Below the pieces are notes generated by a model, which saw nothing but the letters and a program-made list of their open reading frames with translations, made no database searches and was not told the origin of the DNA. DNA of 42,369 bases from positions 1 to 42,369 of IMG/VR virus record IMGVR_UViG_3300044648_000374; one strand, 5' to 3'. Shown one piece after another: positions 12,762 through 22,474 of this stretch. How positions within the stretch are numbered: position 1 is the first letter of the stretch; each line of letters starts with the position of its first letter. Origin of the DNA: a virus. The position numbers were made by a program, and so were the translations under genes.

Positions 12762-15641
12762 ATGTCCCAGGAAATTTTCGGACTTTTGGTCCGTATCGAA
12801 GCGACTACGGCCGGGCTGAGGGCCGAACTCAACAAGGCCAAGAAGGGCGTCGATGACGCCGCCGGAGCCTTCGACAAGGGAGCCCGGAAGGGCGAGCAGG
12901 CCATCGACCGGATGCACCGGCAGGCCGCCGCGTCCGCCCGCCTCTCGGCTGAGCAGCTAAACACCCTCAAGTTCACCGCTTCCGATATTATCGCTTCGCT
13001 TGGAAGCGGTATGAGTCCTATGCAAATTTTGTTGCAGCAGGGTCCTCAAGTCGCCCAGGCGTTCAGCTTTTCCATGTCCAAGGCCGCCATGGGCGTGACG
13101 GGGTTCGCCGCCGTCGTGCTGGCCGGCGTCGCCGCCTTTGAATCCTACCAGTCCTCCATGCGGGCGGTCACGACCGCCAACCGGCTGATGGGTAACGCCA
13201 GCGGCCTGACGGCCGGCGACCTCGAACAGTTGGCCCAGCGGGCCGCGGAGACCGGCAATATTTCGGTCCGGGCCGCCCGTGAGCAGGAGCAGGCGTACCT
13301 CCGCACCGGCCGGATCGGCGGCGACGTGATGGAGCGGCTGATCGGCATCTCCAAGACCTATGCCACGGCGACCGGGCAGAACATGGACGAGGCGACCAAG
13401 AGCCTCGCGGAACTGTTCAGCGACCCGGTCAAGGGTGCCCAGTCCCTCGCGAAAGAGTTCAATCTTTTAACCGACGCGGAACTGAAGCACATTGAAGCCC
13501 TGGCGGCCTCCAACAAGCACCAGGAAGCCCAGATCGAACTGTTCGACAAGCTGGCTCCCCGGATCAAGGGGGCGACTGAGGACCTCAGCGTCTGGTCCCA
13601 GCTATGGAACGGGATCTCCAAGCTCGGAGGCAACCTCGTTGACGGGGCCGGCCGGGCCATCGGTCAGGCGGTCGGCATCGAGCCCCCGCGGGCGATTGGT
13701 CAACCGGGGGCCAAGGAGCAGGCCCTGATGGAGGAGCGGGACCGGCTCAAGAAGTTCGATTTCTCCTACTTGGATAAATTTCCGGGCAACGACCGGGCCG
13801 GGGCCGAGGCCCGCCGGGACGCCGAAGTCAAGAAGCTTGAGGACGAGATCGATGTCCTGAGGCGTGCCCGCAACGAGGTCGATAACCTCCGGGAAGCCGA
13901 AGAGAAGCTCAACAAGGAGCGGTCGGAGTCGGCCCGGCAGTCCCACGAAGTGACCAAGATCGTCGATAAGAACCGGGTCGGTCAGAAGTCCGAAATCAAG
14001 CAGTTGAAGAACGACCTCGCGACGCTGGATCGGAACCGGGACAACACCGGCGTGTCGGAGTCCACCCGGTCCGAGGAAGCCGCCGCCCGCGAACGGATGG
14101 AACACCGCCTGTTCGGTTTGGAAGAGGCCGAACGTCTCAAGATGACTCTGGAGGAGTACAAGCAGAGCCAGCGGGACGCCGAGCTTGAGTACTCCAAGAC
14201 CCTGCCGCCGGCCGAGGCCGAGCGTCACCTCGCACGCCGCCGCCTGGAAATCGACCAGATCGGCACCCTGACGACCGAAACGGAGCGGCTGTCCCAGCGA
14301 AACGGCCTGCTGACCGAACAGAACGTCGAGCAGTTCCGCACCCAGCAGCAGATCATCCAGGGCCTGGATCTCCAGACCGACGCCACGGAGCGGCTGGCCG
14401 ACGCCGCCGGCAAGGGCGAGGCGGCCATCCGGAAGGCCAATGCCGAGAACGAGATCGCCGCGGCCTACGCCCGCGATCTCGCGGAAGGGATCGCGGTTGA
14501 GGAAGCCGCCGCCCGCCAGGAAGCCGCCACCCGGAAACAGATCGCGGCCGAGCAGAGTGCTGAACTGGATAACCAGATGAAGCACCAGCAGGCCCTCAAC
14601 GCCATCCTGGGCCAAGGCCCGGAGGCGGTGGAGGAACTCCGCATCCAGGAGCAGGCCCGGACGATGGCTCTCCGCGAGGGTATCGAGGGCACGGACGCCT
14701 ATACCCAGGCCCTGGATAGGTACCTGAAGAAGCTCCGGGATCTCTCGTCCGAGGAGAAGACCGGCGTCCTCCAGGGTGCGGTAGAGGGCGGGAATTTCCG
14801 GAAGCAGCAGGACCTCGGCCAGATTGGCATGCTCGGCATGACCGACCGGGAACAGGCCAAGGCGGAAGCCCGGATGCGGGCCACCGAAGAACTCCGGCGG
14901 ATGGGCATCACCTCAACGCAGAACCTGACGGAAGCCCAGAAGCTGCTGGTCGAGCAGGTCTACGCCCAGGCGGACGCCCATGTCCAAGCCAGCCTGTACA
15001 TCGCCGAACAGCGGGGGGTCTACGATGAACTGGAAGGCGTCGTTGATCAGACCTTCGACCGGATCGGTGGTGCAATAACGGAAGCATTTGCACAAGGTGA
15101 AATGGCGGCTCTCGACTTCAAGGCGGTCGGACGTGCAGTAGTGAGCGAGCTTTTTCAAGAGCTACTCAAGTTGACACTTATCAATCCACTGAAGAACTTT
15201 GCGTTCGGTACTGCCCTGACGACCATCGGCAACGTCGGCAACATGCTGATCCCTGGCATGACCCACGGGTTCGGCAATGTCAACGGCGGCGGCGGGACCT
15301 ACGGCGGCACGGAGAACGGGCCGCAGTTCCGGGCCGCCGGTGGTCCGGTGATGCCCGGTCAGGGATATATCGTCGGGGAGAAAAGGCCCGAATACTTTGT
15401 GCCCCAGGTCGCCGGCCGCATCCTCCCGCGGGTTCCCGAAGTGATGGCCGCCGGCAGCATCGGCGGCGTCGCCACAGCGGGTGACACGATCCACGTCAAT
15501 CTGAACGTCTCGACCGGGGTGCAGGCCACGGTCAAGGCGGAACTGATGGGGATGATGCCGCAGATCACCAACGCGACGAAGGCGGCGGTCGCCGACAGCC
15601 GGCAGCGGGGCGGGGCCTACAGCCGGGCGATGGGTCGTTAA
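12762..15641 (+). CDS. Tail tape measure protein
   Basis: A 959-residue protein that sets tail length and is ejected ahead of the DNA. The TMP_2 (prophage tail length tape measure) domain is visible at about residues 60-130: NTLKFTASDIIASLGSGMSP, then QILLQQGPQVAQAF, followed by a hydrophobic segment (GFAAVVLAGVAAFESY). Residues about 320-640 are long charged coiled coils. The C-terminal part is Gly-rich (NGGGGTYGGTENG) and ends with a basic SRQRGGAYSRAMGR. At about 1.5 angstrom per residue the length suggests a tail of roughly 140 nm. The stretch at 15070-15210 is less GC-rich than the rest. A hairpin follows the stop. Confidence 0.95.
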   Translation: MSQEIFGLLVRIEATTAGLRAELNKAKKGVDDAAGAFDKGARKGEQAIDRMHRQAAASARLSAEQLNTLKFTASDIIASLGSGMSPMQILLQQGPQVAQAFSFSMSKAAMGVTGFAAVVLAGVAAFESYQSSMRAVTTANRLMGNASGLTAGDLEQLAQRAAETGNISVRAAREQEQAYLRTGRIGGDVMERLIGISKTYATATGQNMDEATKSLAELFSDPVKGAQSLAKEFNLLTDAELKHIEALAASNKHQEAQIELFDKLAPRIKGATEDLSVWSQLWNGISKLGGNLVDGAGRAIGQAVGIEPPRAIGQPGAKEQALMEERDRLKKFDFSYLDKFPGNDRAGAEARRDAEVKKLEDEIDVLRRARNEVDNLREAEEKLNKERSESARQSHEVTKIVDKNRVGQKSEIKQLKNDLATLDRNRDNTGVSESTRSEEAAARERMEHRLFGLEEAERLKMTLEEYKQSQRDAELEYSKTLPPAEAERHLARRRLEIDQIGTLTTETERLSQRNGLLTEQNVEQFRTQQQIIQGLDLQTDATERLADAAGKGEAAIRKANAENEIAAAYARDLAEGIAVEEAAARQEAATRKQIAAEQSAELDNQMKHQQALNAILGQGPEAVEELRIQEQARTMALREGIEGTDAYTQALDRYLKKLRDLSSEEKTGVLQGAVEGGNFRKQQDLGQIGMLGMTDREQAKAEARMRATEELRRMGITSTQNLTEAQKLLVEQVYAQADAHVQASLYIAEQRGVYDELEGVVDQTFDRIGGAITEAFAQGEMAALDFKAVGRAVVSELFQELLKLTLINPLKNFAFGTALTTIGNVGNMLIPGMTHGFGNVNGGGGTYGGTENGPQFRAAGGPVMPGQGYIVGEKRPEYFVPQVAGRILPRVPEVMAAGSIGGVATAGDTIHVNLNVSTGVQATVKAELMGMMPQITNATKAAVADSRQRGGAYSRAMGR

Positions 15642-15655
15642 CCTGTTGTGAGGTG

Positions 15656-15686
15656 AACCGGTTGGTGGATTAACCGCCAACCGGTT
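15656..15686 (+). terminator. Long hairpin after the tape measure gene
   Basis: Thirteen-base-pair stem (15656-15668 with 15674-15686, one G-T wobble) and loop ATTAA, followed by AATTGT. The T-tract is weak. Like the hairpin at 9607, it precedes a TAAATA element by about 20 bases. Confidence 0.6.
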
Positions 15687-15705
15687 AATTGTACGGCGGG
15701 GGCGA

Positions 15706-15711
15706 TAAATA
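15706..15711 (+). promoter_or_regulatory. TAAATA element 5 bases before an ATG
   Basis: GCGATAAATATCC ends 5 bases before ATG 15717; no Shine-Dalgarno sequence is present. Candidate leaderless start. Confidence 0.65.
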
Positions 15712-15716
15712 TCCGT

Positions 15717-16307
15717 ATGGCAACATATCCCTTGACGATGCCGACGACACCGGCACCCACCCAGTGCACCATCTCTTTGCAGCGAGCGGTAGCCGTGGCG
15801 GAGAGCCCGTTCACGGGTCAACAGCAAGCTGTGGTTTATCCCTACGAATTGTGGAAGGCCGTGGTTCAGCTTGCCCCGATGAAGCGTGCCCAGGCGGCCG
15901 AGTGGCAGTCCTTCTTCCTTCAGTTGAAGGGTCGGCGGGGTACCTTCCTGATGCCCGACTACGACGCCATCACGCCGCGGGGCACGGCCCGGACGGTCAC
16001 GGTGTCGTCCGGCACCGTCAGGGCGAGCACGATCACGCTGAACGCCAACGGCACCCTGCTGAACGGCGACTACATCCAGATCGGCAGCGGGGCGGCGGCC
16101 CGGCTGCACATGATCGTCGGCGGCGGCAACAGCGGCAACGCGGTTTACACGATTGAGCCGGCGTTGAAGGCCACCTACTCGGCCGGAACCGCGGTTACCG
16201 TCGTCCGGGCCTGCGGCCAGTGGCGGCTCGACACCAATGACTCGGGCTGGGACAGTGATGCGGCCAGCGTTTACGGGTTCTCCTTTAGCTGCACGGAAGC
16301 GTTCTGA
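15717..16307 (+). CDS. Distal tail/tail-tip protein (gp12-position, lambda M-like slot)
   Basis: A 196-residue protein in the slot directly after the tape measure, equivalent by order to GTA gp12 or lambda gpM. The N-terminal half reads as beta-rich with AVVYPYELWKAVVQLAPMKR, then AQAAEWQSFFLQLKGRRGTF (about residues 38-77). The pattern in which a residue block around W..FF..L.GR.GTF is followed by Asp-Tyr is common in phage tail-tip proteins of about this size. A beta insertion with repeated Gly/Asn/Thr follows. The C-terminus (WRLDTNDSGWDSD) is typical of such proteins. The start follows a TAAATA by 5 bases with no ribosome-binding site. The stop overlaps the next start (TGATG). The role is inferred from order and pattern. 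Confidence 0.75.
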   Translation: MATYPLTMPTTPAPTQCTISLQRAVAVAESPFTGQQQAVVYPYELWKAVVQLAPMKRAQAAEWQSFFLQLKGRRGTFLMPDYDAITPRGTARTVTVSSGTVRASTITLNANGTLLNGDYIQIGSGAAARLHMIVGGGNSGNAVYTIEPALKATYSAGTAVTVVRACGQWRLDTNDSGWDSDAASVYGFSFSCTEAF

Positions 16308-16873
16308 TGAGCCGTTCCCTTACCGCCCCGATGGAAGCGGCGACGCTCGCTCCCGTCGTCTGCCCGATCCTGATGGTTGAAGCCCTGTTCGACTCCGGGA
16401 CGGTCCGGATGTGGTCCGGGTACGGAGACCTGTCGTGGAATGGCGTCACCTGGATCGGCACCGGAAACCTCCTGGGCATCGGGACCATTGAGGAAGCCAG
16501 CGAACTGCGGGCAACCGGCGTCGATATCAGCCTGTCCGGCATCCCGTCGGATCTGCTGAACATCGCCCTGGCGGAGCCCTATCAGGATCGCGAGTGCCGG
16601 GTCTACCTCGGAGCTTTCGACAGCAACACCGGTGCCCTGCTGGGCGATCCGTACCGCATTTTCGGCGGCAGAATGGACATCATGCAGATCCGGGACGGCG
16701 GCGACACGGCGACGATCACCATCAGTGTCGAGAGCAAGATGATCGATCTGGAGCGGCCTCGCGAGCGGCGGTACGAGGATGCCGACCAGACCGCGTTTTT
16801 TCCTAATGACCGGTTCTTCAAATTCGTCCAATCGATCCAGGACAGCGAAGTCACCTGGGGCCGGACGGTTTAA
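16307..16873 (+). CDS. Tail-tip protein (gp13/lambda L-position, baseplate hub-like)
   Basis: A 188-residue protein. It contains MVEALFDSGTVRMWSGYGDL, then WNGVTWIGTGNLLGIG (about residues 22-57), then TGVDISLSGIPSDLLNIALA and a C-terminal EDADQTAFFPNDRFFKFVQS, then WGRT. This arrangement recurs in tail-tip proteins that sit between the distal tail protein and the NlpC/P60-like protein, equivalent by position to GTA gp13 (DUF2163) or lambda gpL. It likely forms part of the hub that closes the tube. Start coupled to the preceding stop. A hairpin and TAAATA element follow. Confidence 0.75.
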   Translation: MSRSLTAPMEAATLAPVVCPILMVEALFDSGTVRMWSGYGDLSWNGVTWIGTGNLLGIGTIEEASELRATGVDISLSGIPSDLLNIALAEPYQDRECRVYLGAFDSNTGALLGDPYRIFGGRMDIMQIRDGGDTATITISVESKMIDLERPRERRYEDADQTAFFPNDRFFKFVQSIQDSEVTWGRTV

Positions 16874-16897
16874 CGAAAACGGCCTAAACACGGCCCG

Positions 16898-16916
16898 GCG
16901 GGGCGGCGGACCCCGC
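16898..16916 (+). other. Hairpin directly abutting a TAAATA element
   Basis: Six-base-pair stem GCGGGG/CCCCGC with a seven-base loop; its last base is followed immediately by TAAATA at 16917. It could be a weak terminator or a binding dyad belonging to the promoter. Confidence 0.5.
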
Positions 16917-16922
16917 TAAATA
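16917..16922 (+). promoter_or_regulatory. TAAATA element 5 bases before an ATG
   Basis: CGCTAAATAGGG ends 5 bases before ATG 16928. No Shine-Dalgarno sequence lies at a usable distance. Candidate leaderless start. Confidence 0.65.
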
Positions 16923-16927
16923 GGGTC

Positions 16928-17338
16928 ATGAGATACGAAAACTGGCCCTGCCGCCTCCAAATCCTCCTCGATGCTGCTCGTGAACAGGAATTTTCCTGGG
17001 GCACCCTCGACTGCTGCCAATGGGCTGGTCTCGCTGTCGAGGCCCAGACCGGCGTCAATCCCATCGCCCACATCCGGGGCAAGTACCGCACCGCCATCGG
17101 GGCCAAGCGGGTACTGAACCGTGACTTCGGCGGCAGCCTCCGGGCCGGCGTCACGCTCGCGATGGGTGATCCGGTACCGCCCCTGATGGCCGGCCGCGGC
17201 GATCTCGTACTGGTGGATCTCGACGGTACGGAATGCGTCGGCGTCGTTGACCTCTCGGGCGAGCGGATCGCCGCCATCGGCCTCCATGGCCTCGAATTTG
17301 TCCCCCTGACCGCGGCCGTCGCCGCCTGGAAGGTCTGA
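16928..17338 (+). CDS. Tail-tip NlpC/P60-like (DUF6950-type) protein
   Basis: A 136-residue protein in the position of the tail Cys peptidase (GTA gp14, lambda gpK). The motif FSWGTLDCCQWAGLAVEAQT (about residues 22-41) fits the catalytic Cys region of the DUF6950/NlpC-like fold, followed by GVNPIAHIRGKYRTAIGAKR, the usual second block. A His in the later half would be expected for catalysis; IGLHGLEFVPL near the C-terminus supplies one. Such proteins trim peptidoglycan during DNA entry or are structural remnants. The start follows TAAATA by 5 bases without a ribosome-binding site. The next gene starts 3 bases after the stop. Confidence 0.75.
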   Translation: MRYENWPCRLQILLDAAREQEFSWGTLDCCQWAGLAVEAQTGVNPIAHIRGKYRTAIGAKRVLNRDFGGSLRAGVTLAMGDPVPPLMAGRGDLVLVDLDGTECVGVVDLSGERIAAIGLHGLEFVPLTAAVAAWKV

Positions 17339-17341
17339 GCC

Positions 17342-20300
17342 ATGCCTCCTGTTGCCATCGCCGCGGTTGGAGCCGCCGCCTCCTACGGTATCGGCGTCGC
17401 CATCGGCACCATCACGTACTCGGCCGCCACCCTGGCGGCCACCGTGGCTCTCTCGGCCGCCCTGGCGGGGGCCTCGATGCTGCTCGCCCCGGACGCCCAG
17501 GATTTCTCCAGCCTTGCTCAGGACCGCAACCACACGATCCGCCAGCCGGTGGCCCCGCGGCAGATCCTGTACGGAAAGGTGAGAACAGGCGGACCCATCG
17601 TTTTTATTAACGTACATGGAGATCTCGCCCCAAACGGACAGCCAAACGGCGTCAACAAGAACAAGTGGATGAATATCGTCATCCCTCTGGCAAATCATGA
17701 GGTCGATGCCATTGAGGACATTTACCTGAATGATGAGAAGCTAGACTTGGGGGCGGACGGCTACGTCAACTCGGGTACTTACTATTACACCGGCGATTGG
17801 GGTACTGGGACGAATGCCCAGAATATCCTCTGGGAACGCGGCATGGTCCGGGTCCGCAAGTACCTCGGGGCTCCCGGACAGGTCGCCGACCAGGGCCTGA
17901 TCAATGAGACCGCCCACCTGCCGGCGGAGGAGCGTTGGACCGCCGAAAGTATCGGCAACGGCGTGGCCTATATCGTCGTGACGCTGGAATGGAACACCAA
18001 GATCTTCCAGTCCGGTATCCCAAATATTACCGCGGTGGTCCGTGGTAAGAAGGTTTACGATCCCCGGACTGGGACGACGGCGTGGTCCGACAATGCCGCC
18101 CTGTGCATCCGGGACTACCTCCTGACGCCGCACAAGGATGGCGGCATCGGGGCGTCGGCGTCGGAACTGCTGGAAACCAACTGGGTGGCCCAGGCCAACT
18201 TGTGCGACGAGGCGATCCCGCTGGCCGAGGGCGGTACGGAAAAAAGGTACACCTGCAACGGCTCCATCGAGCTTTCGGCGTCCAACAGCCCGAAGAACAC
18301 GATGGAAGCCCTGTTGACCAGTTGTGCCGGCAACCTGTCCTACTCCGGCGGCCAGTGGCGGCTCCTCGCGGGGGCCTACCGGACGCCGACCGTGACCCTG
18401 ACGGACAATGATTTCCGCGGCCCGGTCGAGATCCAGACCAGGGCGTCCAAGCGGGACTCGTACAACGCCGTCAAGGGCACCTTCGTCAGCCCCGCCAATC
18501 TGTGGCAACCCGCCGACTACCCGGCGGTACTAAGCGACACGGCGATGGCCGAGGATGGCGGCCACCGGGTGTTCCGCGAACTCGACATGCCGTTCACCCA
18601 CTCGGCGGCGACCGCCCAGCGGTTGGCAAAACTGGATCTGCTCAAGAGCCGGCAGCCCATCGTGGTCTCTGTCCCGTGCAAGCTCACGGCCTTCCGCTGC
18701 CAAGTCGGCGATACCGTTCTGGTCACGCGGGAACGCCAGGGCTGGGTTGCCAAGCCGTTCGAGGTGGTCGAATGGCGGCTGGCCGTCGATGCCGAGTCGG
18801 GCCTGGGCGTGGATCTGGTTCTCAAGGAGACCGCTCCCGAGGTCTATGATTTCAACACCTCTGAGGAGCAGCCGTTCGACCCCGCCCCCGGCACGACCCT
18901 GCCGGACTGGCGGACCGTCTCGGAGGTGCAGAACCTCTCCGTCGATAGCTCCAACTCCCAGGTGATCGAGGGCTCGGACGGCGGCCTCATTTCCCGTGCC
19001 CTCGTGACTTGGACCCACACCGACAACGCCCTGGTGGAGTCCTTCGATATCCAATGGAGACCCAGCGGCGAAACCGCTTGGTCCTACAGTGCGACGACGA
19101 CCTCGAACGCCTACTCGATTGACTCGCTCAACGTCGGCGTCGTGATCGATGTCAGGGTCAGAGCCAGGAACTCCCTGGGGATCTACGGCAATTTCACGAC
19201 CGTCCTCAACCACCAGATCAGCGGCTTCTCGGCCCGGCCCAACCCGGCGGTCACCGGCCTCAAGATCCAGGGCAGTGCGGCGGGAACGCCGGGGACCTTC
19301 AACACGAGGGACGCCACCTTCGTGTGGGACGCGACCTCGCTCGGCCCCATGCTGTTTTCCGCCTATGTCGTCGAGATCAGGGATGCGACCACCAATGCCC
19401 TCAGGCGTCGGGTGGAAACCATCAACCCGATTTTCACCTACAGCTTCGATGCTAATACAACCGATGGAATTAAGAGATCCTTCAAGATCTCAGTACAGGT
19501 GAGAAACAGACTCGGGGCACTCTCTACCGCCACCACCCTGACGGCCAGCAACCCGGCCCCCGGAGCCCCCACGGCGGTGTCGCTGCTCGGCAGCTTCCGG
19601 ACGATCTCGATGCGGTACACGCCGCCGACCGACCCGGATTACGAAGGTATCCTGCTCTGGGTCGGGACGGCGACCGGGTTCGCCCGCAACGCCGCGTCCC
19701 TCAAGTACCAGGGTCCCGATACCTTCATCGTTCTCGATGCCCTACCGGGTACCGCATACTACGTCCGCTACGCCTGCTTCGATGCCTTCGGGGTCGATGG
19801 CATCGTCGAGTCGGCAGAGTCCCTGGTCAACACGATCCGGATCTCGCACACCGATCTGGTCGATGACCTTATCGAGGAAAGCAACCTCGTTCCGAGTTTG
19901 CGGACCAGTATCCAGAAGATCCCGGTTCTCGAAACGGCGATCACCAACGAGCAGACGCTCCGCGAGGATGCCGACGAGTCGCTGGCCCAGCAGATCACGA
20001 CGCTGTCCGCGGTCACCGGCGTTGGCTTCAATGCGACGGTCGCCTACCATTTCGACGCCACCGTTGAGGGATGGGCGGCGACCAACGGGACGCTGACGTG
20101 GCAGTCCTCCGGGGCGGTCCGCCAGACGGCGACGACGGCCGATCCCTACATCCAGAGCCCCAGCGGGCTGGCGATCAACGGGGCTCAGAACCGCTACATC
20201 CGGGCACGGGTCACCAGGATCGCCGGCTCAGGCTGGGACGGGACCGCGTACTATACGACCAGCGGCCACGGCCATGTGACCGGCTACCGCAAGACCATCG

Positions 20301-22474
20301 GCAACCCGACGATTGCGGTCGGCGGGTCGGCTGTCCTGACCTGGGACATGCACGCCCTGACGGCTTCAACGCCGAACGCGGACGACTGGAAGAACAGCAC
20401 GATCACCCGGATCAGGCTGGATCTGGGTTCGACGACGGCGGATCAGTTCGACATCGAGTGGGTCGCCATCGGTGCCGAGGCCCCGGCGGCCAGCACCGCC
20501 ATGGTGCAGGCGGAAACCCTGGCCCGGACGACCGCCCTGGAGAGCGAGGCCACCGCCCGGCAGACGCTTCAGACGACGGTCAACGGACACACGACCAGTA
20601 TCCAGACCCAGGCCACAAGTATTAACGGCCTGGAAGGCCAGTATACTGTTAAAATCGATAACAACAATCACATTAGCGGCTTTGGACTCGCCAGTGTTCC
20701 GAAGGACGGGGCCACGGTTTCGTCTTTCGTCATCAACGCCGACAAGTTCGCCCTGGCGAAACCGTCGGCCGGGATGACGACCCCGAACATTCCCTTCATC
20801 ATCGACACGACGGAGACGCCGCCGGTCCTGAGCTTCACCGGCGTGATGGCGGCGGATCAACTCCGGACGGGAACCATCGACACGGAAACCCTGTACGTCG
20901 GCGGGACCAATCTGGTTCTCGACGGTCCGAGCAAGACGATCAAGGTCAAGTCCGGGACCACCGACGTGGTCAAAATGGGCCGGCTCTCGACCGGTCCGGA
21001 CGTGTACGGGCTGGAAATCAAGGACACGGGTGGGAACCTGATCCTGTCCTCCGGGGCCGGCCTCGGCAACGGTGTCGTCAAGTCCGCCAATCTGGCGTCC
21101 GGGCAGGGCGTCAACTGGATGTACAACTCTGACGCTCAATTGAATACCGACGGCTGGTACCCCTCGTTCTCGTCCGCCGGCATCCCCCTGCCGACGATAG
21201 GTCGCAACGTCGATGCCGGCAATACGATCCCCGGCACCGGGTTGATGTACTGGTTCGTCCCTGCAACCTATGCCGCTAACCTCGTGTTCGATATAGCGAA
21301 TTGCGGACAGAATGGAAACAGGTACCCGGTGCAGGCGGGCCAGAGGTACGAGGCTTCGGGCTATGCCGGCGTCTGGCGGGCCAAGGGAGTTGAAGTCTTC
21401 ATCCTGTGGTTAAACGCGTCCGGTACCGGGATCTCGGAGTCTCACGGAAACCAAGTACTCAACCAGGGCGGGTTCGTCCGGCTGAACCAGCTTGGCCGCA
21501 CCCACGTGATCGCGGTCGCCCCTGTCGGAGCGGTCAGTGCCCAGATCAACTTCCGGGTGACGACCAACGGAGGAAATAATCCCTATGGCATGGTGACCCA
21601 GGCGTACTTCGGCCCGGCGACCGCCAACCAGAGCGAGGTCTCACCGTGGGTTCCCGGTCCGAACCCGGTCGCCGCGGCGGGCGTCGCCGGTCTCGGAGCC
21701 CTGGCGACCGTATCGTCGGTAGACTACAACGCCCACCTGACAAACAAACCGCAGTTCGGCGGCTTCGCTTACTTGAACCAGATCAATAATGCGAACGTCT
21801 CTACTTACATTGCTTCCGCCGCTATTGGTGACGCCCACATCGCCACCTTGAACGCGGCGAAGATCCGGGCCGGAATGATTGACGCCCTAGACATCAACGT
21901 CCGGTACGGCAGTATTAACGTAATTGACAGCAATAATGCCAACCGGGTCCGGATGAAAATCGGCCACGTCCCCGGCTACGCCTATGGTTTTTATTGCTAC
22001 GATAACAATGGAAACGTTACTTTTGAAGCATCGGGTGCCAGGAATTACCTCAACGGGGCGATCATCGGCAATGCCGAAATCGGTACGCTCAAGCTGGCCG
22101 GGGAGTCGGTTCTCATTCCCCGCTCGGCCTCGACGACGACGTTCCGGACCGGTAACGGGGGCTATCAGGCCGTCCTCCAGTTCCCCATGGTGGTCCCTCA
22201 CGCGACCCGCCTGATCCTGATGGCTTCCACGTGGTTGAGCTTCCCCAACGGTCCCAAGCCGTGGAAGATCCGGGGGCAGATCTATAACAACGCGGGCGGG
22301 GCGTCGGTATACCAAATTGATCGCGAGGGCGGTGCTTACAACGATGCCCCGGCGATGAGCGGTGATGTCCAGGTCGGAGCCGGTTCCTACAACTGCGTCT
22401 TGTGGTTCTACGGGGCCAATGCCGACGTTAAGTTTCATCAGGCCAACATGATCGTGCTCGGAGCGATGCGGTAA
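17342..22474 (+). CDS. Tail tip attachment / host specificity protein (J-like)
   Basis: A 1710-residue central tail-tip protein, equivalent to lambda gpJ and GTA gp15. Residues 1-52 are hydrophobic and Ala-rich, as usual for this family. Residues 55-520 form the conserved hub part (YGKVRTGGPIVFINVHGD, then NHEVDAIEDIYLNDEKL, and FRCQVGDTVLVTRERQGWV). Fibronectin/Ig-like domains follow at about 545-830. Residues 841-900 hold a coiled segment (DDLIEESNLVPSLRTSIQK). Residues about 1054-1140 match the DUF1983 region (LEGQYTVKIDNNNHISGFGL, then FVINADKFALAKP). The C-terminal ~550 residues contain carbohydrate-module-like beta domains and a second interface block near 1500-1600, and probably contact the receptor. 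ATG 17342 lies 3 bases after the previous stop. Confidence 0.9.
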   Translation: MPPVAIAAVGAAASYGIGVAIGTITYSAATLAATVALSAALAGASMLLAPDAQDFSSLAQDRNHTIRQPVAPRQILYGKVRTGGPIVFINVHGDLAPNGQPNGVNKNKWMNIVIPLANHEVDAIEDIYLNDEKLDLGADGYVNSGTYYYTGDWGTGTNAQNILWERGMVRVRKYLGAPGQVADQGLINETAHLPAEERWTAESIGNGVAYIVVTLEWNTKIFQSGIPNITAVVRGKKVYDPRTGTTAWSDNAALCIRDYLLTPHKDGGIGASASELLETNWVAQANLCDEAIPLAEGGTEKRYTCNGSIELSASNSPKNTMEALLTSCAGNLSYSGGQWRLLAGAYRTPTVTLTDNDFRGPVEIQTRASKRDSYNAVKGTFVSPANLWQPADYPAVLSDTAMAEDGGHRVFRELDMPFTHSAATAQRLAKLDLLKSRQPIVVSVPCKLTAFRCQVGDTVLVTRERQGWVAKPFEVVEWRLAVDAESGLGVDLVLKETAPEVYDFNTSEEQPFDPAPGTTLPDWRTVSEVQNLSVDSSNSQVIEGSDGGLISRALVTWTHTDNALVESFDIQWRPSGETAWSYSATTTSNAYSIDSLNVGVVIDVRVRARNSLGIYGNFTTVLNHQISGFSARPNPAVTGLKIQGSAAGTPGTFNTRDATFVWDATSLGPMLFSAYVVEIRDATTNALRRRVETINPIFTYSFDANTTDGIKRSFKISVQVRNRLGALSTATTLTASNPAPGAPTAVSLLGSFRTISMRYTPPTDPDYEGILLWVGTATGFARNAASLKYQGPDTFIVLDALPGTAYYVRYACFDAFGVDGIVESAESLVNTIRISHTDLVDDLIEESNLVPSLRTSIQKIPVLETAITNEQTLREDADESLAQQITTLSAVTGVGFNATVAYHFDATVEGWAATNGTLTWQSSGAVRQTATTADPYIQSPSGLAINGAQNRYIRARVTRIAGSGWDGTAYYTTSGHGHVTGYRKTIGNPTIAVGGSAVLTWDMHALTASTPNADDWKNSTITRIRLDLGSTTADQFDIEWVAIGAEAPAASTAMVQAETLARTTALESEATARQTLQTTVNGHTTSIQTQATSINGLEGQYTVKIDNNNHISGFGLASVPKDGATVSSFVINADKFALAKPSAGMTTPNIPFIIDTTETPPVLSFTGVMAADQLRTGTIDTETLYVGGTNLVLDGPSKTIKVKSGTTDVVKMGRLSTGPDVYGLEIKDTGGNLILSSGAGLGNGVVKSANLASGQGVNWMYNSDAQLNTDGWYPSFSSAGIPLPTIGRNVDAGNTIPGTGLMYWFVPATYAANLVFDIANCGQNGNRYPVQAGQRYEASGYAGVWRAKGVEVFILWLNASGTGISESHGNQVLNQGGFVRLNQLGRTHVIAVAPVGAVSAQINFRVTTNGGNNPYGMVTQAYFGPATANQSEVSPWVPGPNPVAAAGVAGLGALATVSSVDYNAHLTNKPQFGGFAYLNQINNANVSTYIASAAIGDAHIATLNAAKIRAGMIDALDINVRYGSINVIDSNNANRVRMKIGHVPGYAYGFYCYDNNGNVTFEASGARNYLNGAIIGNAEIGTLKLAGESVLIPRSASTTTFRTGNGGYQAVLQFPMVVPHATRLILMASTWLSFPNGPKPWKIRGQIYNNAGGASVYQIDREGGAYNDAPAMSGDVQVGAGSYNCVLWFYGANADVKFHQANMIVLGAMR